Translations under genes and position numbers: made by a program
Origin: Ampullaceana balthica
Taxonomy: Eukaryota; Mollusca; Gastropoda; Lymnaeidae
DNA length: 64,000 nt
Assembly (NCBI GenBank): GCA_944989445.1
Contig: CALYLW010000280.1
Location: 62,001 to 126,000, forward strand
Direction of reading: 5' to 3'
In this document: positions 9,274 to 20,396 of the stretch, one piece after another
Layout: the number at the start of each line of letters is the position of its first letter
Numbering within the stretch: position 1 is the first letter of the stretch
The notes under the pieces: generated by a model
What the model was told of the DNA's origin: nothing
The model's database searches: none
What the model saw: the letters and a program-made list of their open reading frames with translations, nothing else

Positions 9274-12241
9274 CAGAGGCGTCACTAGGGTTGGTGTCAC
9301 CCGGGGCGGTAGCTCTTGGTGTCACCCCCCCCACCCCCACGACTTTGCCCCATAAATCTCCTCGAGTCTGCCAGATACCGGCAACACACAGATTCTTTAG
9401 TAACGTTTGAAAATATAGATCAAATGTTTGTTACAAAGGCATGAGGAGAAAAGTTGAATTTAAAGTCGATAGGTAAAATATTGTAACATTTAAAAACGAA
9501 GAACTAAATACAAAAAATGTTAATTATAAATTTTTATTTTAACATAAAATTATTAATTTTAAGTAATACGGTTAAATATATGTAATATTTTCAAATTTCA
9601 CAAACTTGCATTTACATTGCGTACCATTAAAATTTACAACAATTACATTACATTACGAAAATTAGATTATATTGCCAACCATTACAGTACAACTTCAAAT
9701 GAGGTAAGGTTGTAACCGTTCTGTTTTGGGTTTGCAAAAATCAGCAACTATCAGAATAATATGTATAATTCAAAATACAATGTCATTAAATATATTTAAA
9801 AAATCAGAATTTAGCTTTTCTGACCTTTAAAACTGAAAACTTGTTAATTACGTCATCTAAATCTATTTCTTGTGCCGAACCACTCTCAATGGATAACATG
9901 GCAAGATCAGAAAGCCTTGACTACCCCATTGTAGATCGCAAATAATTCTTTATAACCTTTAGCTTTGAAAAACTCCTTTCACATGAAGCCACAGACACAC
10001 AGATTGTAACAAATAATCGTAAACTCAATGTGAGATAGGGGAGAGATTCTATGAAGTCCCATTCAGCTACAAATTTCAAAACGTCAAGTACGGACCAGTC
10101 TTCAGCCTCTTTGAGGTCGATCTCTGCTGCCTTCAGGTGCCTTCTCAGCCTTGTTATTTCTAATAAAAGCTCTTCCTCTGACAACTCATCATAGAAAGTG
10201 GACAACCTTGGAATGGACTTTAGTAATTCTTCTTCAGTGGCAGATATCAAGCTTTTGGCTTGAACAGCCTCAAACATGGTTGCTACTTCCTTGATTGCAC
10301 TTGATCTGATCTGGAGTTCAGAATGGAAACGATCAATACACTCAAACATCGACCTTTTGTTTTCTTCTTGCAGAGTTAGTCCAGCATCTCTTGTTTTCTC
10401 ACCTGTCACCCTTTTCTTCAACCTGGGTCTGTTCTCTACTGAAATTCCAAGTTGTTCTGATTTTAAAAGCGCGTGTTCAATTGCCTGCTCTACTAGATGA
10501 TTGCGCTGATCGTACAGAAATAGTCTCAGCGTCTCTAGCTTCGTCACCACTTTGTCAAGTGTTAAGCCCTTAGTCTGAAGGTACAGCTGTGTAAGATTGA
10601 CTTCCTCAAGTACATTACACCAAAAGTAGAGGTAGCACAGAAACGTGAAGTTGCAGACAGCAGGTAACATACATTGCGCTTTACCTCTTGTGTCTAAATT
10701 TTCATCTGAACCACAGAGAGCTTCAATAGCCGTCACACATTCATCGAATTTTTCTTTCACTGCTTTTACTGCAGCATGGTGAGAGCTCCAGCGTGTTGTT
10801 GATAGTCTTTTTAATGAGACTCCAGTGTTTTCCATTAAAACATCCCATCGATGAGTGGAAGCAGCGAAGAAAGAAAACATTGTCTCAAGAGTTCCAAAAA
10901 AAGTCACGCAAGAAGCATTATCAGCAAAAGAGTGTTGGCCGCACAGGTTAAGCGAATGATCCACACATCCATTAAAAATAGCTTTCCCGTTCTTCTTTTT
11001 TAAAATGGCCTGTACACCTCCATGGATTCCAGCCATACTCGCAGCATTATCGTAACCTTGAGCACGGCACATCATAATATCGAGTCCATCGCTTTCCAGA
11101 TTTTTAATAATTTCAGAACTGATGTCAACAGCTTTTTTCCCCTTTAAAGGGAAAAATCCCAGGAACACTTCTTTTACTTCCACTTTTCTATTGTGAATCT
11201 TCACATATCTTATCACTTGGGACATTTGATCAGTGTGTGATGTGTCAGGTGTGCTATCGAACATCATCCCGAAATACCTGGAAGATTTTATATCCATGAC
11301 AAGCTTCTCTTTCACATGATTTGCTAGAACATGTATAAACTCATTCAACTGGCTTACCTTTGCTGCTCCAAGAATGTGGAATCATGAATTGTAGACAAAA
11401 TACTTGAATTTAATAGATTATATATTCAGTAATATGCTGTATAATGTTCAGACCAGACGGTTTTCAACGTTAAAAATTTTTCGCTGCTGGTGCGGTTCTG
11501 ATCGCGTCGTTCAAAATCAACTTTACTTCGGCTGCCGAACATATCAGTGAAAATCGTTTCATACGAAATCGAAAAGACTGAAATGTTTTTATGTGAAATT
11601 AATGTAGTGTTAAAGGTTATTTGAAAAGTACCTATACTCAAGAAAAATACGAAAATCATGTTTCTTAGAGTACATTACATTAACATAGATATGCATGTTT
11701 AATAATTATAAATTTTAAAAAAAATAACTCAAACACATTAAATACCTTATTTTCCTATAAGTAAAACACAAAGAAAACCTAACTATTTATTTTTTGAAGG
11801 AAAATCTTACCCCCCCCCCTCAACTGTCGATGAGGAAGTAGTGAGTTGGGATTGGTCTCACAGGCTGACTCCGTGTGTCGGTATGTCAAAGCCCAGTATG
11901 TTGGATTTTCTTCTAAAACAAAAGACACCGCTTATGTCATGTGCAGCCTTTTTTTAATTGTGGGGCTGTTTCTTTCCTTTTTACATAATTAGTTTTATGG
12001 TAGTTTGTGGAGACGTTTTATTATTGCCTGTTAATTGATATTTTATTTTATTAATACGTTTTCGGTTTAAAGGTATTTCATTGTATTTCTCAATTTCTTT
12101 CTAGATGAAAAAAAATGTGTCTTCTTTTTTTTCTGTCATAAAATCGTACACTGTAAATTTTCGGCTTGGGTGTCATCCACTGATGGGTGTGACCCGGGGT
12201 GCCCTCCCCCCCTCCCCACGTACCCCCTAGTGACACCACTC
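9274..12241 (-). mobile_element. Near full-length hAT transposon with TSD
   Basis: The element is 2968 bp. The left end is CAGAGGCGTCACTAGGG and the reverse-complemented right end is GAGTGGTGTCACTAGGGGG. Perfect 8-bp duplications GTTGTACA lie at 9266-9273 and 12242-12249. Subterminal sequences CACCCGGGG (left) and GACCCGGGGTG (right) also mirror one another. It encloses a long minus-strand transposase frame with a single premature stop (9804-11348). The clean duplications and long frame indicate a relatively young insertion. Confidence 0.93.
9804..11348 (-). pseudogene. hAT transposase (DUF4371/ZMYM-type), one premature stop
   Basis: The 475-codon frame 11348-9921 encodes the catalytic half of a hAT transposase of the DUF4371 group, whose domesticated relatives include ZMYM1/ZMYM6-type proteins. 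Visible motifs are MMFDSTPDTSHTDQ with the first catalytic Asp at about residue 31, CRAQGYDNAASM with the second Asp at about residue 100, CVDHSLNLCG, STHRWDVL, TTRWSSH, and ASCERSFSKLKVIKNYLR with the third acidic residue at about 457. A TAG at 9921-9923 stands where relatives have Gln. The same frame continues with SRLSDLAMLSIESG and ends at TGA 9804-9806. Upstream, KVSQLNEF is readable in frame, but a TGA lies about 14 codons before the first Met. The N-terminal zinc-finger region is not found, so the copy is probably inactive. Confidence 0.9.
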
Positions 12242-12310
12242 GTTGTACATCATATGTTTTCAATTCTTATTTTAATATTTTTTTTTAAATTCCTATTATA
12301 CTTTCAAAGG

Positions 12311-12441
<131 letters not shown>

Positions 12442-13055
12442 TATAAATTCAAATAAAAACGATATGTATTAAAGAATTTTCAAATAAATATACCCCCACC
12501 CTTAAGTAATAAATAATAATTTGTAAAAGTAATTAAAACTAAATTATAATTTGAAAACAAATAATTTACAAATCATCTTAATATGATGTTTTAGTAACAC
12601 GAAAATAAAAGCACAGGGTCCCCGTAAATGGAACCCAACATTCTTCCCAACCCAAAAAATCATCTCATACGAATTTATTTGTCCAATTCGTGTTGAAGTG
12701 TAACGTAAAAAGCTTAACTATAATGCATTTTTGAAAACTCATATTTTTATGTTTAAATCAAACCTATTTTATCATTATTTCAGGTAACAATTCTTCTACA
12801 TCTTTCTCAGATGATGGCGGCTGATGCATTTTAAACATAGTATTTCAACAATTTATACCTTTCTAATGTATGCATCATTATTTGAAAAGACGGTCTTTGA
12901 ACTCGCATTGACATGGGTTGTCATCCGTCCGTCCTCAAGGGACGATGGCGTTGACTCCTGCTCCTCTTTCCCACACCTTTCTCCTGGCTCTTCTATATCC
13001 ACTCCTTGCTGTGAGGGTGGCTTCCGCAACTTGAATTATAGAACTCGCATTTCCA

Positions 13056-13057
<2 letters not shown>
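12442..13057. other. No gene recognised
   Basis: AT-rich; a short plus frame from 12824 runs into the next TA tract and has no family motif. Nothing supported. Confidence 0.4.
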
Positions 13058-13141
<84 letters not shown>

Positions 13142-13145
13142 TAGC
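13058..13145. repeat. (TA)n microsatellite
   Basis: About 85 bp of TA repeats. Confidence 0.97.
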
Positions 13146-13182
13146 ATGCATCATCTTTATAACTTTATTGCATACACGTTTC

Positions 13183-13615
13183 GGCAATCCTCCGAATCCC
13201 GGTCCCAAATTATTTTACACAAATAAGAGGACGTATAAATATTACATCAACGTATATTATTTATTCATAGAACGCATCACAAGTCTTATTGTCCGATAAC
13301 CAGGCATAAAATACTAAATATTGTAATTGTCACACAGCATTGCAAATAGCTGCCGAAATCAATTCCAGTTGCGCCGCAGGTAAAACAACAGGAGTGGTGT
13401 CTATGTTTATCGGAGTGGCTGGTCTACCTGCCATAATTATTTTAAAAAATATATAAAAAAAAGAAAATACGCTGAAATATGTACTGATTAACAAAATGGC
13501 TTCAATAATGACGTAATAGTTTATAACTGAGAGTTTCCGTAACTAAGCATATCGAGGTGGTGTAACACACTGAACACACGCAAAATAATTTGGGACCGGG
13601 ATTCGGAGGATTGCC
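13183..13615. mobile_element. Small element with perfect 34-bp inverted repeats
   Basis: The arms 13183-13216 and 13582-13615 are exact reverse complements, beginning GGCAATCCTCCGAATCCC. The 433-bp unit contains no coding sequence. No clear duplication flanks it, so it may be a MITE or a hairpin-type repeat of unknown superfamily. Confidence 0.65.
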
Positions 13616-13945
13616 CAAGTTTCTCTATCATCGTTTTGTCAATAATCTTATCTTTAACAGACGCACCTTCTATACACAATATTATTCTGTGTGCAATGAT
13701 GGTCTGGGTCTGAGCGACTGGGGAACTAAGAGTTACTAAGAGAATGGTGAATAGTGTCATTAGGGGCCGTCCATAAATGACGTCACGCACCTAGGGGGGA
13801 GGGGGTCACACTTTTGTGACGATGCGTGACGAGGGGGAGGGAGGGGGTTTGAAGAAATGTGACGTCACATCAAAAGGGTAACTTTAAATAAAACTTCCAC
13901 TGAAATATTTGGTCGTTTACAATTTATTTAATAACTTTTTAAAAA

Positions 13946-13990
13946 ATACCCAGTGGTTCTCAATGTGCTAGTCGGCAGGCCATCAGACGC
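13946..13990 (+). mobile_element. hAT terminal fragment
   Basis: CAGTGGTTCTCAATGTGC is a hAT-type terminus with no matching second end or duplication. Confidence 0.35.
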
Positions 13991-14507
13991 TGGTTGGCGT
14001 AAGCTATTAAGACACGAAAATTAAATATAATTATGATCCTTAAGTTTGAGAATCCACAAGATAACATATGAAATTGTTACACTGCGTCGTTTGATGTTGA
14101 AATCAAAGCATTTGTGATGTAACCTTAGCTCCGTTTGGTTCTCTAATGGCAGGAGTCGTCGAACGTTTTTGCCCGTTGCCCCAAATTATACAAGTTTATG
14201 TGTGCGTTACCCCCCCCCCAACCCCCAGACTCTAGGTCCTGCTCACATGACTCGGGGATTTGGGGGAGCGTCGTTAGCCACCCCCCCCCAAATGCTACTG
14301 GTGAGTTTTATAAGCATGACAAGTGTCTACAAATGATCTGAATAGGATTATGTGTAGATATTTTAAGTCAAAACGACACGGAATATACTTTTTCTTTAAA
14401 AGGGGAGGGGGGGAATCTATTTGATAGAATTAAAAATGTTTTAAGTTTGATATAATTGTTCGATTGGTTTTTGGTCAAACGCCCCTGGCCATTCTAGTCT
14501 TCTAGAT

Positions 14508-14694
14508 CAATGCTTCTCAAAGTGGTGGTACGCGGACCGGTGCCGGTTCGTGGGCCATCCGCTGCCGGTCCGCAGATGTCCTCAAAAAAAAAGGACAGAA
14601 AAAATTGTCAATGCAGGGAAAATAGTGCACCGGTCCCTGGTGCAATGGAAAAAACTCCTGCGGTCCGCCATACTAAAAAGTTTGAGAAGCACTG
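14508..14694. mobile_element. hAT MITE (187 bp) with TSD
   Basis: The left end is CAATGCTTCTCAAAG and the reverse-complemented right end is CAGTGCTTCTCAAAC. Perfect 8-bp duplications TTCTAGAT lie at 14500-14507 and 14695-14702. The interior is GC-rich with repeated CGGTCCGC-like motifs (GCGGACCGGTGCC, TGCCGGTCCGCAG, TGCGGTCCGCC). It is non-coding and nested in the TTA-flanked element. Confidence 0.92.
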
Positions 14695-15670
14695 TTCTAG
14701 ATATAATGGTAAGTGAGCCCATTTAAAATTAGTCAAGTATTCATTAACTTTATTGAATGCATCAAATTCTTGACATCGCAATTCGAGAGGAGCACAAAAC
14801 AACTTTTCTTCTTAGCTCAGTTTTTAAGGCATTAATTTTAAATATCACAGAAAGGATACGTGATACAGACAAGTCATGTGGATTAAGATTATTGTCACTC
14901 GTGTCAATATAAATGAAAGTAGGGTAGATTTAGGTGTCTTCGTATAGTAGGCTACGTAGGTAAGAAAGCTACATAGTTGTCAAATTTAAAAAAAAATGCA
15001 GTTTCTGGAAGGAACAGGTTCAATAATGGGCATATGTTCCAAGCGTACACGTACACATGACGTATTTTAATATATCTTGTGGATTGTAGTATTGCAGTGG
15101 ATGTTATATGTCCCAAATGAGTCTGCTTTACCCCCCAAGAATTCCGTTTTTAACCCCAGATGAGGTTATTTACCTCTGTTCGCCGACCTCTTTCTTACGG
15201 GATGCCCGTCAGTCAATAGAGGAATTAAAAAAAAATATTTTAAAAATGTTATTTTAAAATAATTTTTTTCTAAACAAAGACGTTAACAGTGATGATTAAT
15301 AGTCAATGTTTAATTTTTATGCATTAAAATAAAATATAATCTAAGGATGTTAACACAGTCCGTTTTCTGAAGGCCAGTTAAACGTTTTTAAAAAATGCTT
15401 CACGCGGGTTACGATATTAAAATGTAGATCTTCACTAAATAAATAATAAATATACTTAAATGACAATAAAAGTGATTTGAAACACACTTATTTTCAAATA
15501 GAAAATAAAGTTGTTTTAGTTTGTTTGTTTGTTGTTGTTTTTTTTTGTCAAAGATTTGTGACGTATTTTTAGGGGGGGGTCTAAGTTAAGTGAGGACGCG
15601 TGACGAAGGGGGGGGAGGGTGTAAAAAAATCGGCAAAAATCGCGTGACGTCATTTATGGACGGCCCCTTA

Positions 15671-16365
15671 TGACTTTCTGTACTGTAATCTACTTTTCAG
15701 TTCAGTGCGCTGAAACGCGGTTTCGAGAGAAAATCAATATTTAAAAGATTTTAAAATATGACACTTAATTTTAATTAACACATACGATAAACTGAAATAA
15801 AGCATTAAGGCAAGGAATTGCTGACAAACATTGTTTATTATTATTTATTATCTCTCTGTAAATGTTAAGGAAAATATATATATATTTATTTCGTCATCTA
15901 ATATTTCAATTTTTTGCATTTACCAATTCATTTTTAACCGCTAAGTGCTTTCATAATACTCAAACTAAAGAGGCCCAGATCCGAAGTGTAGGTTGTTTGT
16001 TATTGTGTTTGCTTCTCCTTAGACTTATGACTTATGTACGCAATTCTCAAACTTCAGCTTGTGATAAGCTAAGAATAGTGATTGTATAGATATTATTTTG
16101 TCAAAATATAGTGAATAATGATAGCAATTAACTTATATTATGTAATTCAAATCAGTTCACTCAGTCACAGTGTGATCAGTGTCAGTAGTCAGTAGACTCT
16201 GACTCAGTAGTTTGTAGTCCGGTAGTAGTTTCAGTTCACTTGACTTGCTGCCTAGCACTTGGACTTTGGTTGAGCACTTGGAGTTTCTTTTTATACAATG
16301 TTACTGGAAATATTCAACACTGAGTTTGATTGATTATAGCTATGGAAATTACCTTGACCTTAGAC
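15671..16365. other. No gene recognised
   Basis: AT-rich; an AGTCAGTAGTCAGTAG-type simple repeat patch occurs near 16150-16235. No coding signal. Confidence 0.4.
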
Positions 16366-16667
16366 TTATCTTATCTTATCTTATCTATACAGACGCTCCT
16401 TCTATGCAGAAGATAGTTGCGTCCACAGACCATGAGTGGCATGAGAGATGATCTGTTGGCAAGTGATGCAGCGTTCACAGGCCACGGCTTTGTGGGTTCC
16501 ACGCATTACCCAGCCGCCTAACTACGTGTAGTGTTAGGTACCCATTCAGAGCGGGGTGACTCAGGGACGCCCTAGGCCCCGGGAACAAACCCTTGCCTTC
16601 ACACGGATTCGAACCCGTGACCATCGGTACGACAGTCCAGTGCGCTGCCACTTGACCACCGCGTCCC
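16366..16667 (-). mobile_element. tRNA-derived SINE with (GATAA)n tail
   Basis: On the minus strand the element begins GGGACGCGGTGGTCAAGTGG at 16667, containing a polymerase III A box (16649-16663). A canonical B box GGGTTCGAATCC follows at 16616-16605. A non-tRNA body follows, containing TGGGTAATGCGTGGAACCC, and then the tail AGAAGGAGCGTCTGTATAG with GATAA repeats near 16366-16388. Promoter, body and microsatellite tail together define a SINE rather than a tRNA gene. Partial copies occur at 25480-25660, 48560-48632 and 50575-50640. Confidence 0.85.
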
Positions 16668-16675
16668 ACTTAGTT

Positions 16676-16740
16676 AATGGAACTAAGTAACTAATACTAC
16701 TACTACTAATAGTATTGTCTAATAGTTACTTAGTTCCATT
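16676..16740. repeat. Perfect 18-bp hairpin
   Basis: AATGGAACTAAGTAACTA (16676-16693) is exactly reverse-complementary to 16723-16740, with a CTA-rich loop of 29 bases. It lies 8 bp beyond the SINE head. Confidence 0.85.
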
Positions 16741-17085
16741 TCTAGGTAAAACAAAATAGCATTTCATTAATTTCATGACAAATAGCACATCACATTTTTT
16801 TTTATTTCTTGAAAAAAATGTTAAGATATACAGTGGAACCTCTCATAATGAGGATAATTTGTTCCAGAATCTTAGTCATTAAGCGAAACACTTATTAAAC
16901 GAAACAATTTTTGGTACTTGTCTGTTATCCGACCACCAAAAGAAAAATATTTTTTGTGTGGTAAAAACATGGCATAACATTTAATTAACAATTAATAATG
17001 CCACATTTAATTAATAATCAATAATGTCAAATTTAATTAACAATGAATAATGTCACATGTAATATGTAATTAACAATGAATATAG

Positions 17086-17751
17086 TCAGCTATTGTTAAT
17101 GTATCCCCATGGCCAGAATGTCACAATGGCATCGATGATGGTTTCAAAAGGATCAGGGTGTCTCATTTTCACTCGATTTCTCCACATGTTCTTATACATA
17201 TATGAGTCCATCATTTGACGATGAGTCCCGTTGTGGCGTTTATTTCGTTCCTTTGCAGATTTCCATAACCGCTCGTTTCGTTGGGTGTTTGCACCGGTAT
17301 TAAGATCAACGCAATGTAGACTGTGATTCGCAGTTTCGTGAATGTAACCCATGCCAGCTGCAGCAGCTATTCCATTGTAAGCACGCCACTGATCAGACAT
17401 AATTGTTGTTCTAAGAAGAATGTATTGTGTAATTAAAGGCATCAGAGTTTTAGCACTGCTATCGTTCACAGCCAACATAAAACTTTCTCCAGTGTTGCGA
17501 CTGATGCCGCCGAAAACCCACTGCTGTGGCAGCTGCCTTCCCATGTGATTTTTACATCTTGTAAAGAGGCTTTCGTCTATTTCAACTATAGTGTTAGGTC
17601 CTCTAATAATTACAGGGTTAGGAAGAAGACTGTCTGCACATACCCCGTACATGTACATGTTCCAATCAATCACAGCACATTTCGAAATATACAACTCATC
17701 TTTACAGAACTTGATGCTAGTCAGCTCCTTGCTCCAACAGTAGATGAATAG
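17086..17751 (-). pseudogene. Merlin transposase, DDE domain (C-terminal part)
   Basis: This is the ISXO2-like catalytic domain of a Merlin transposase. The first Met is at 17694, but the frame is open and homologous up to the hAT boundary (FIYCWSKELTSIKFC just upstream). Catalytic residues are visible: Asp in IVEIDESLF (residue 40 from the Met), Asp in IMSDQWRAY (101), and Glu in NTQRNERLW (141), giving the DDE triad with the N..NE motif of this superfamily. No internal stop occurs in this part. The N-terminal zinc ribbon is encoded separately at 18630-18884. Confidence 0.88.
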
Positions 17752-18565
17752 TAGGGGTCTACCGATATATCGGCTGGCCGATATATCGGCACCGATATCT
17801 GGATATCTGCAATATCGGTATCTGTAGCATGTAAAGGTCCCGATATTGACGTCACCGATATTTCATAATATGTGACATTTTGACCCCAAAAAAAATGGAA
17901 ACAAAATAACTATCATTTAATTTTAGATTTAAAATATCTCAACAAATTAATATATCGACCCCGATACCGGTATTGAAATAGTCAAAAGAGTCTTAGTATT
18001 AATATGTGCAGCCACGATACAGTGTGCCATGTGCTTTGATATTGTTTAGGTATAGGCCGATTTTCGTATACTCAGAAATACTGTGTAAATAGTGCCGATG
18101 CCAAGTATACCGTAATTGCTCTAATAAATGTATAACATGTCAACATTATGTTCACGTAATTGCTCTAATAGCAAAGATGCACGCAGAATCGCAGATGTCT
18201 AAAACATTTCGTTTCGTATGGAATAACAAAATATACCGTGTGAAGACTTGTTATCATTGGCAACCATTCAACCCTCAGCCTTATTTTCACTCTATTACTA
18301 TTGTACTTTGTTCTCATTGTTTCATTCATAAAAGGTGGCCGTGTGCAAAAGCCATTAAACTATTGGTTAGAATTAATAATTATGAGTCAAGGTTGAAGTT
18401 TCAAAAGGAGTACCTAATATGCTTGTACATTTCTATAAAGGACGGTTCGTTTTGTTATTAGTCCCATGTAGGTCATGATCTGGAACTTGTAAACACATCG
18501 GAAACTTCGTTTCGGGGAAAAAAAATCGGTAATTTCGACAAAACTGGATATCGGTAGACCCCTTA
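17752..18565. mobile_element. hAT-like element inserted in the Merlin transposase
   Basis: The left end is TAGGGGTCTACCGATATATC and the reverse-complemented right end is TAAGGGGTCTACCGATATCC. Subterminal CCGATATATCGG palindromes follow. Flanking octamers ATGAATAG and ATTATAAG match at only five of eight positions, so any duplication has decayed. No transposase is visible; the plus-strand frame at 18177-18461 has no recognisable motif. Confidence 0.75.
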
Positions 18566-18629
18566 ATTATAAGATATAAATAATAACAAGTGATAAATTT
18601 AAGAATGACGTCATCAAATAAGACCGCTG

Positions 18630-18884
18630 TTATTTTTGTCCTAACAAATACTCATATCGGAAAAAAATATTGGATCCTTGCATCCATGTGTCGCGTCGTA
18701 CATGGATCGTCTCTCTGCAACCCCTATGACTGCACCGCCAGCGATCGCGTGTATCGCTAAATGACAATACCATAGCATGATCGTTGGCACATATGCGTGG
18801 ATTGTTTAAAATACCAAGCTGCTGTAGAAAAAGAATGCTACTAGGTTTGTCGTATATGATAGCTGATAACTGAAGTAAGTTCAT
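18630..18884 (-). pseudogene. Merlin transposase, N-terminal zinc-ribbon part
   Basis: The frame reads FLQQLGILNNPRICANDHAM, then DRWRCSHRGCRETIHVR, then DTWMQGSN. This matches the Cys-rich N-terminal region of eukaryotic ISXO2/Merlin transposases (C..H...RWRC...C....R..TW). Homology ends soon after WMQGSN; a stop follows, and the hAT element separates it from the DDE half at 17086-17751. Confidence 0.85.
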
Positions 18885-19141
18885 CCTTTTTTAAAAAAAA
18901 ATAATCAAGATTTCTACTTTAATATGATGTACAGATTTTTTACGCGTTGTTTCCAACAAAAAAATATTTTTATTTTGGTGGTTGAATAACAGACAAGTAC
19001 CCAATTTTTCCCTAAAAAAATAAATTTAAAATATGCTAATACATTCCATGCTAAAAAAATACTCATTTAAAAAAATTTTGTATTAACATTTATGCAAATA
19101 AAATTAATTATGAATTGTTAAGGAGTGTGACAACTAGGAAT

Positions 19142-20260
19142 TAAGGTTGTTAACGGTTAACTGGTCCTTCGATCAGGACCGGTTAACTGTAACTTCATTT
19201 AGTCGGTATTAGCTTATTACCCGGAGTTTATTTTTTGTTGTATTATGGCAGAAAAACAGAGCCAATACGCGAGTGACCGTGACATCAAAGCATTTTCTAA
19301 ATATTCCAATCTATAAATAATATAAAATACACGTCATCACTGTTAGTGGAGTTTGCTAGTGAACGATTTTTAATTTAAAAAAGGAATTTGCGTAGTTGCC
19401 GCAGCATAGTACCAGCGGTAACACAGCGTGGGGGTAAGGTGGAAATGTGAATAACAGTCAAGGCCGCAAGTGTTACTATTTATATTACAAGAGGAAAGAT
19501 ACGTCTTCCAGACCGGTCCTCAAATTCGGTTTCGGTCTTATATCAACAGTTTTCCAGCTAAGTACATGCATGTCAAAGGTATTAGACTTAAAATTACCAC
19601 ATTAACTGATTTTTCTTTTAAAAAATATAATTGTTATGGGTTTGAAGGGGAGTATGGCGAGTGTAGCTCAGATCCTATTGGAACAGAAAAAAGACGGGGA
19701 ACATCGTGTGCGTCGCAAAATTAAAAAATCCTGGCGAGTTGACGATTGAAAAATAATATGGTATTTAAAGACATTCCATTTTATTGTCACTGTTTACTGC
19801 ATAAGCTTGATAATTTTATTATTATTATAATTCGGAAGTTGACCGGCATCACACACAAGACACAAGAGAGGTAAACACGACATCCCACAGCATGAGGCGA
19901 TGCGTGGGTTTTTAAACTAAGGAAATACCTTGCTAACTTTAAAGAACGGTTTAACTGGTCATTTTATTTAGAACGGTTAATCACGAGTCCTTTAAAAAAA
20001 ATGAATTAAAAATTGACTATAAACCATCACTGTTTACTTAATTCTTTCGAAGATTTTAAAATTAAAAATAAAATAAAAAATAAATTCGCTGAATTGAGGG
20101 CATCGTGAAAAAGAGCTGAACGCAAGCGGGAGAAACGGGCTTTGATGCCACCATCAGACGATGCGAGGAGAAAACATTCTCTCGTTGGTTCTCAAAACAT
20201 AAGGCATATAGGGATTGTCGGTTAATGGGTCCTCAAAAACGAGTGGCCTTGACAACCTTA
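19142..20260. mobile_element. Probable hAT element with TAAGGTTGT termini
   Basis: The left end is TAAGGTTGTTAACGGTTAAC and the reverse-complemented right end is TAAGGTTGTCAAGG. Subterminal GGTTAACTGG and GGTTTAACTGG motifs occur on both sides. Flanking octamers do not match and no transposase motif was found, so it is an old non-autonomous copy. Confidence 0.6.
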
Positions 20261-20324
20261 GTTACTAGTAAGTATACACAAAGTATAATTATATATACAT
20301 TTTCAGCACGGCAGTAGCACAATT

Positions 20325-20396
20325 TTCAGTAGGGGTCCGTGGCTAAAACACAATTTTTTAAAGTGATCCTTGAACCTCAAAAGGTTGAGAACCACT
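20325..20396 (+). mobile_element. hAT MITE right-end fragment
   Basis: AGGTTGAGAACCACTG is the right terminus of the CAGTGSTTCTCAA hAT family (compare 14508-14694); GGGGTCCGTGGC lies upstream. No left terminus was found. Confidence 0.5.

Larger units (their letters stand above)
13760..15670. mobile_element. TTA-flanked DNA transposon with 26-bp TIRs
   Basis: The element proper is 13763-15667. Its first 26 bases, starting GGGGCCGTCCATAAATGACG, are repeated perfectly in inverted orientation at the right end. TTA trinucleotides flank both ends (13760-13762, 15668-15670). A TWA-type 3-bp duplication fits PIF/Harbinger, but no transposase was found to confirm this. Subterminal G-runs and repeated GTGACG motifs are shared with the MITE at 57166-57446. 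A hAT MITE (14508-14694) is nested inside. Confidence 0.8.
16832..19008 (-). mobile_element. Merlin DNA transposon, split by a hAT insertion
   Basis: Inverted arms at about 16902-16965 and 18946-19005 share TTGGTACTTGTCTGTTAT, then CCACCAAAA, then an AAATATTTTT run. The left outer end reads CAGTGGAACCTCTCATAATG; the right outer end is eroded. Between the arms are both halves of a Merlin (IS1016/ISXO2-like) transposase in minus orientation, separated by a hAT-type element at 17752-18565. Exact ends and duplication are uncertain. Confidence 0.72.

Noticed and set aside
16605..16667. A possible tRNA gene on the minus strand
   Set aside because: A and B boxes are present, but there is no foldable acceptor stem closing the gene, and a SINE body and tail follow.
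18177..18461. 94-codon plus-strand frame inside the hAT element at 17752-18565
   Set aside because: No similarity to transposases or other families could be seen.
19470..19724. 84-codon frame within the element at 19142-20260
   Set aside because: Does not resemble a hAT transposase domain and has no conserved motif.
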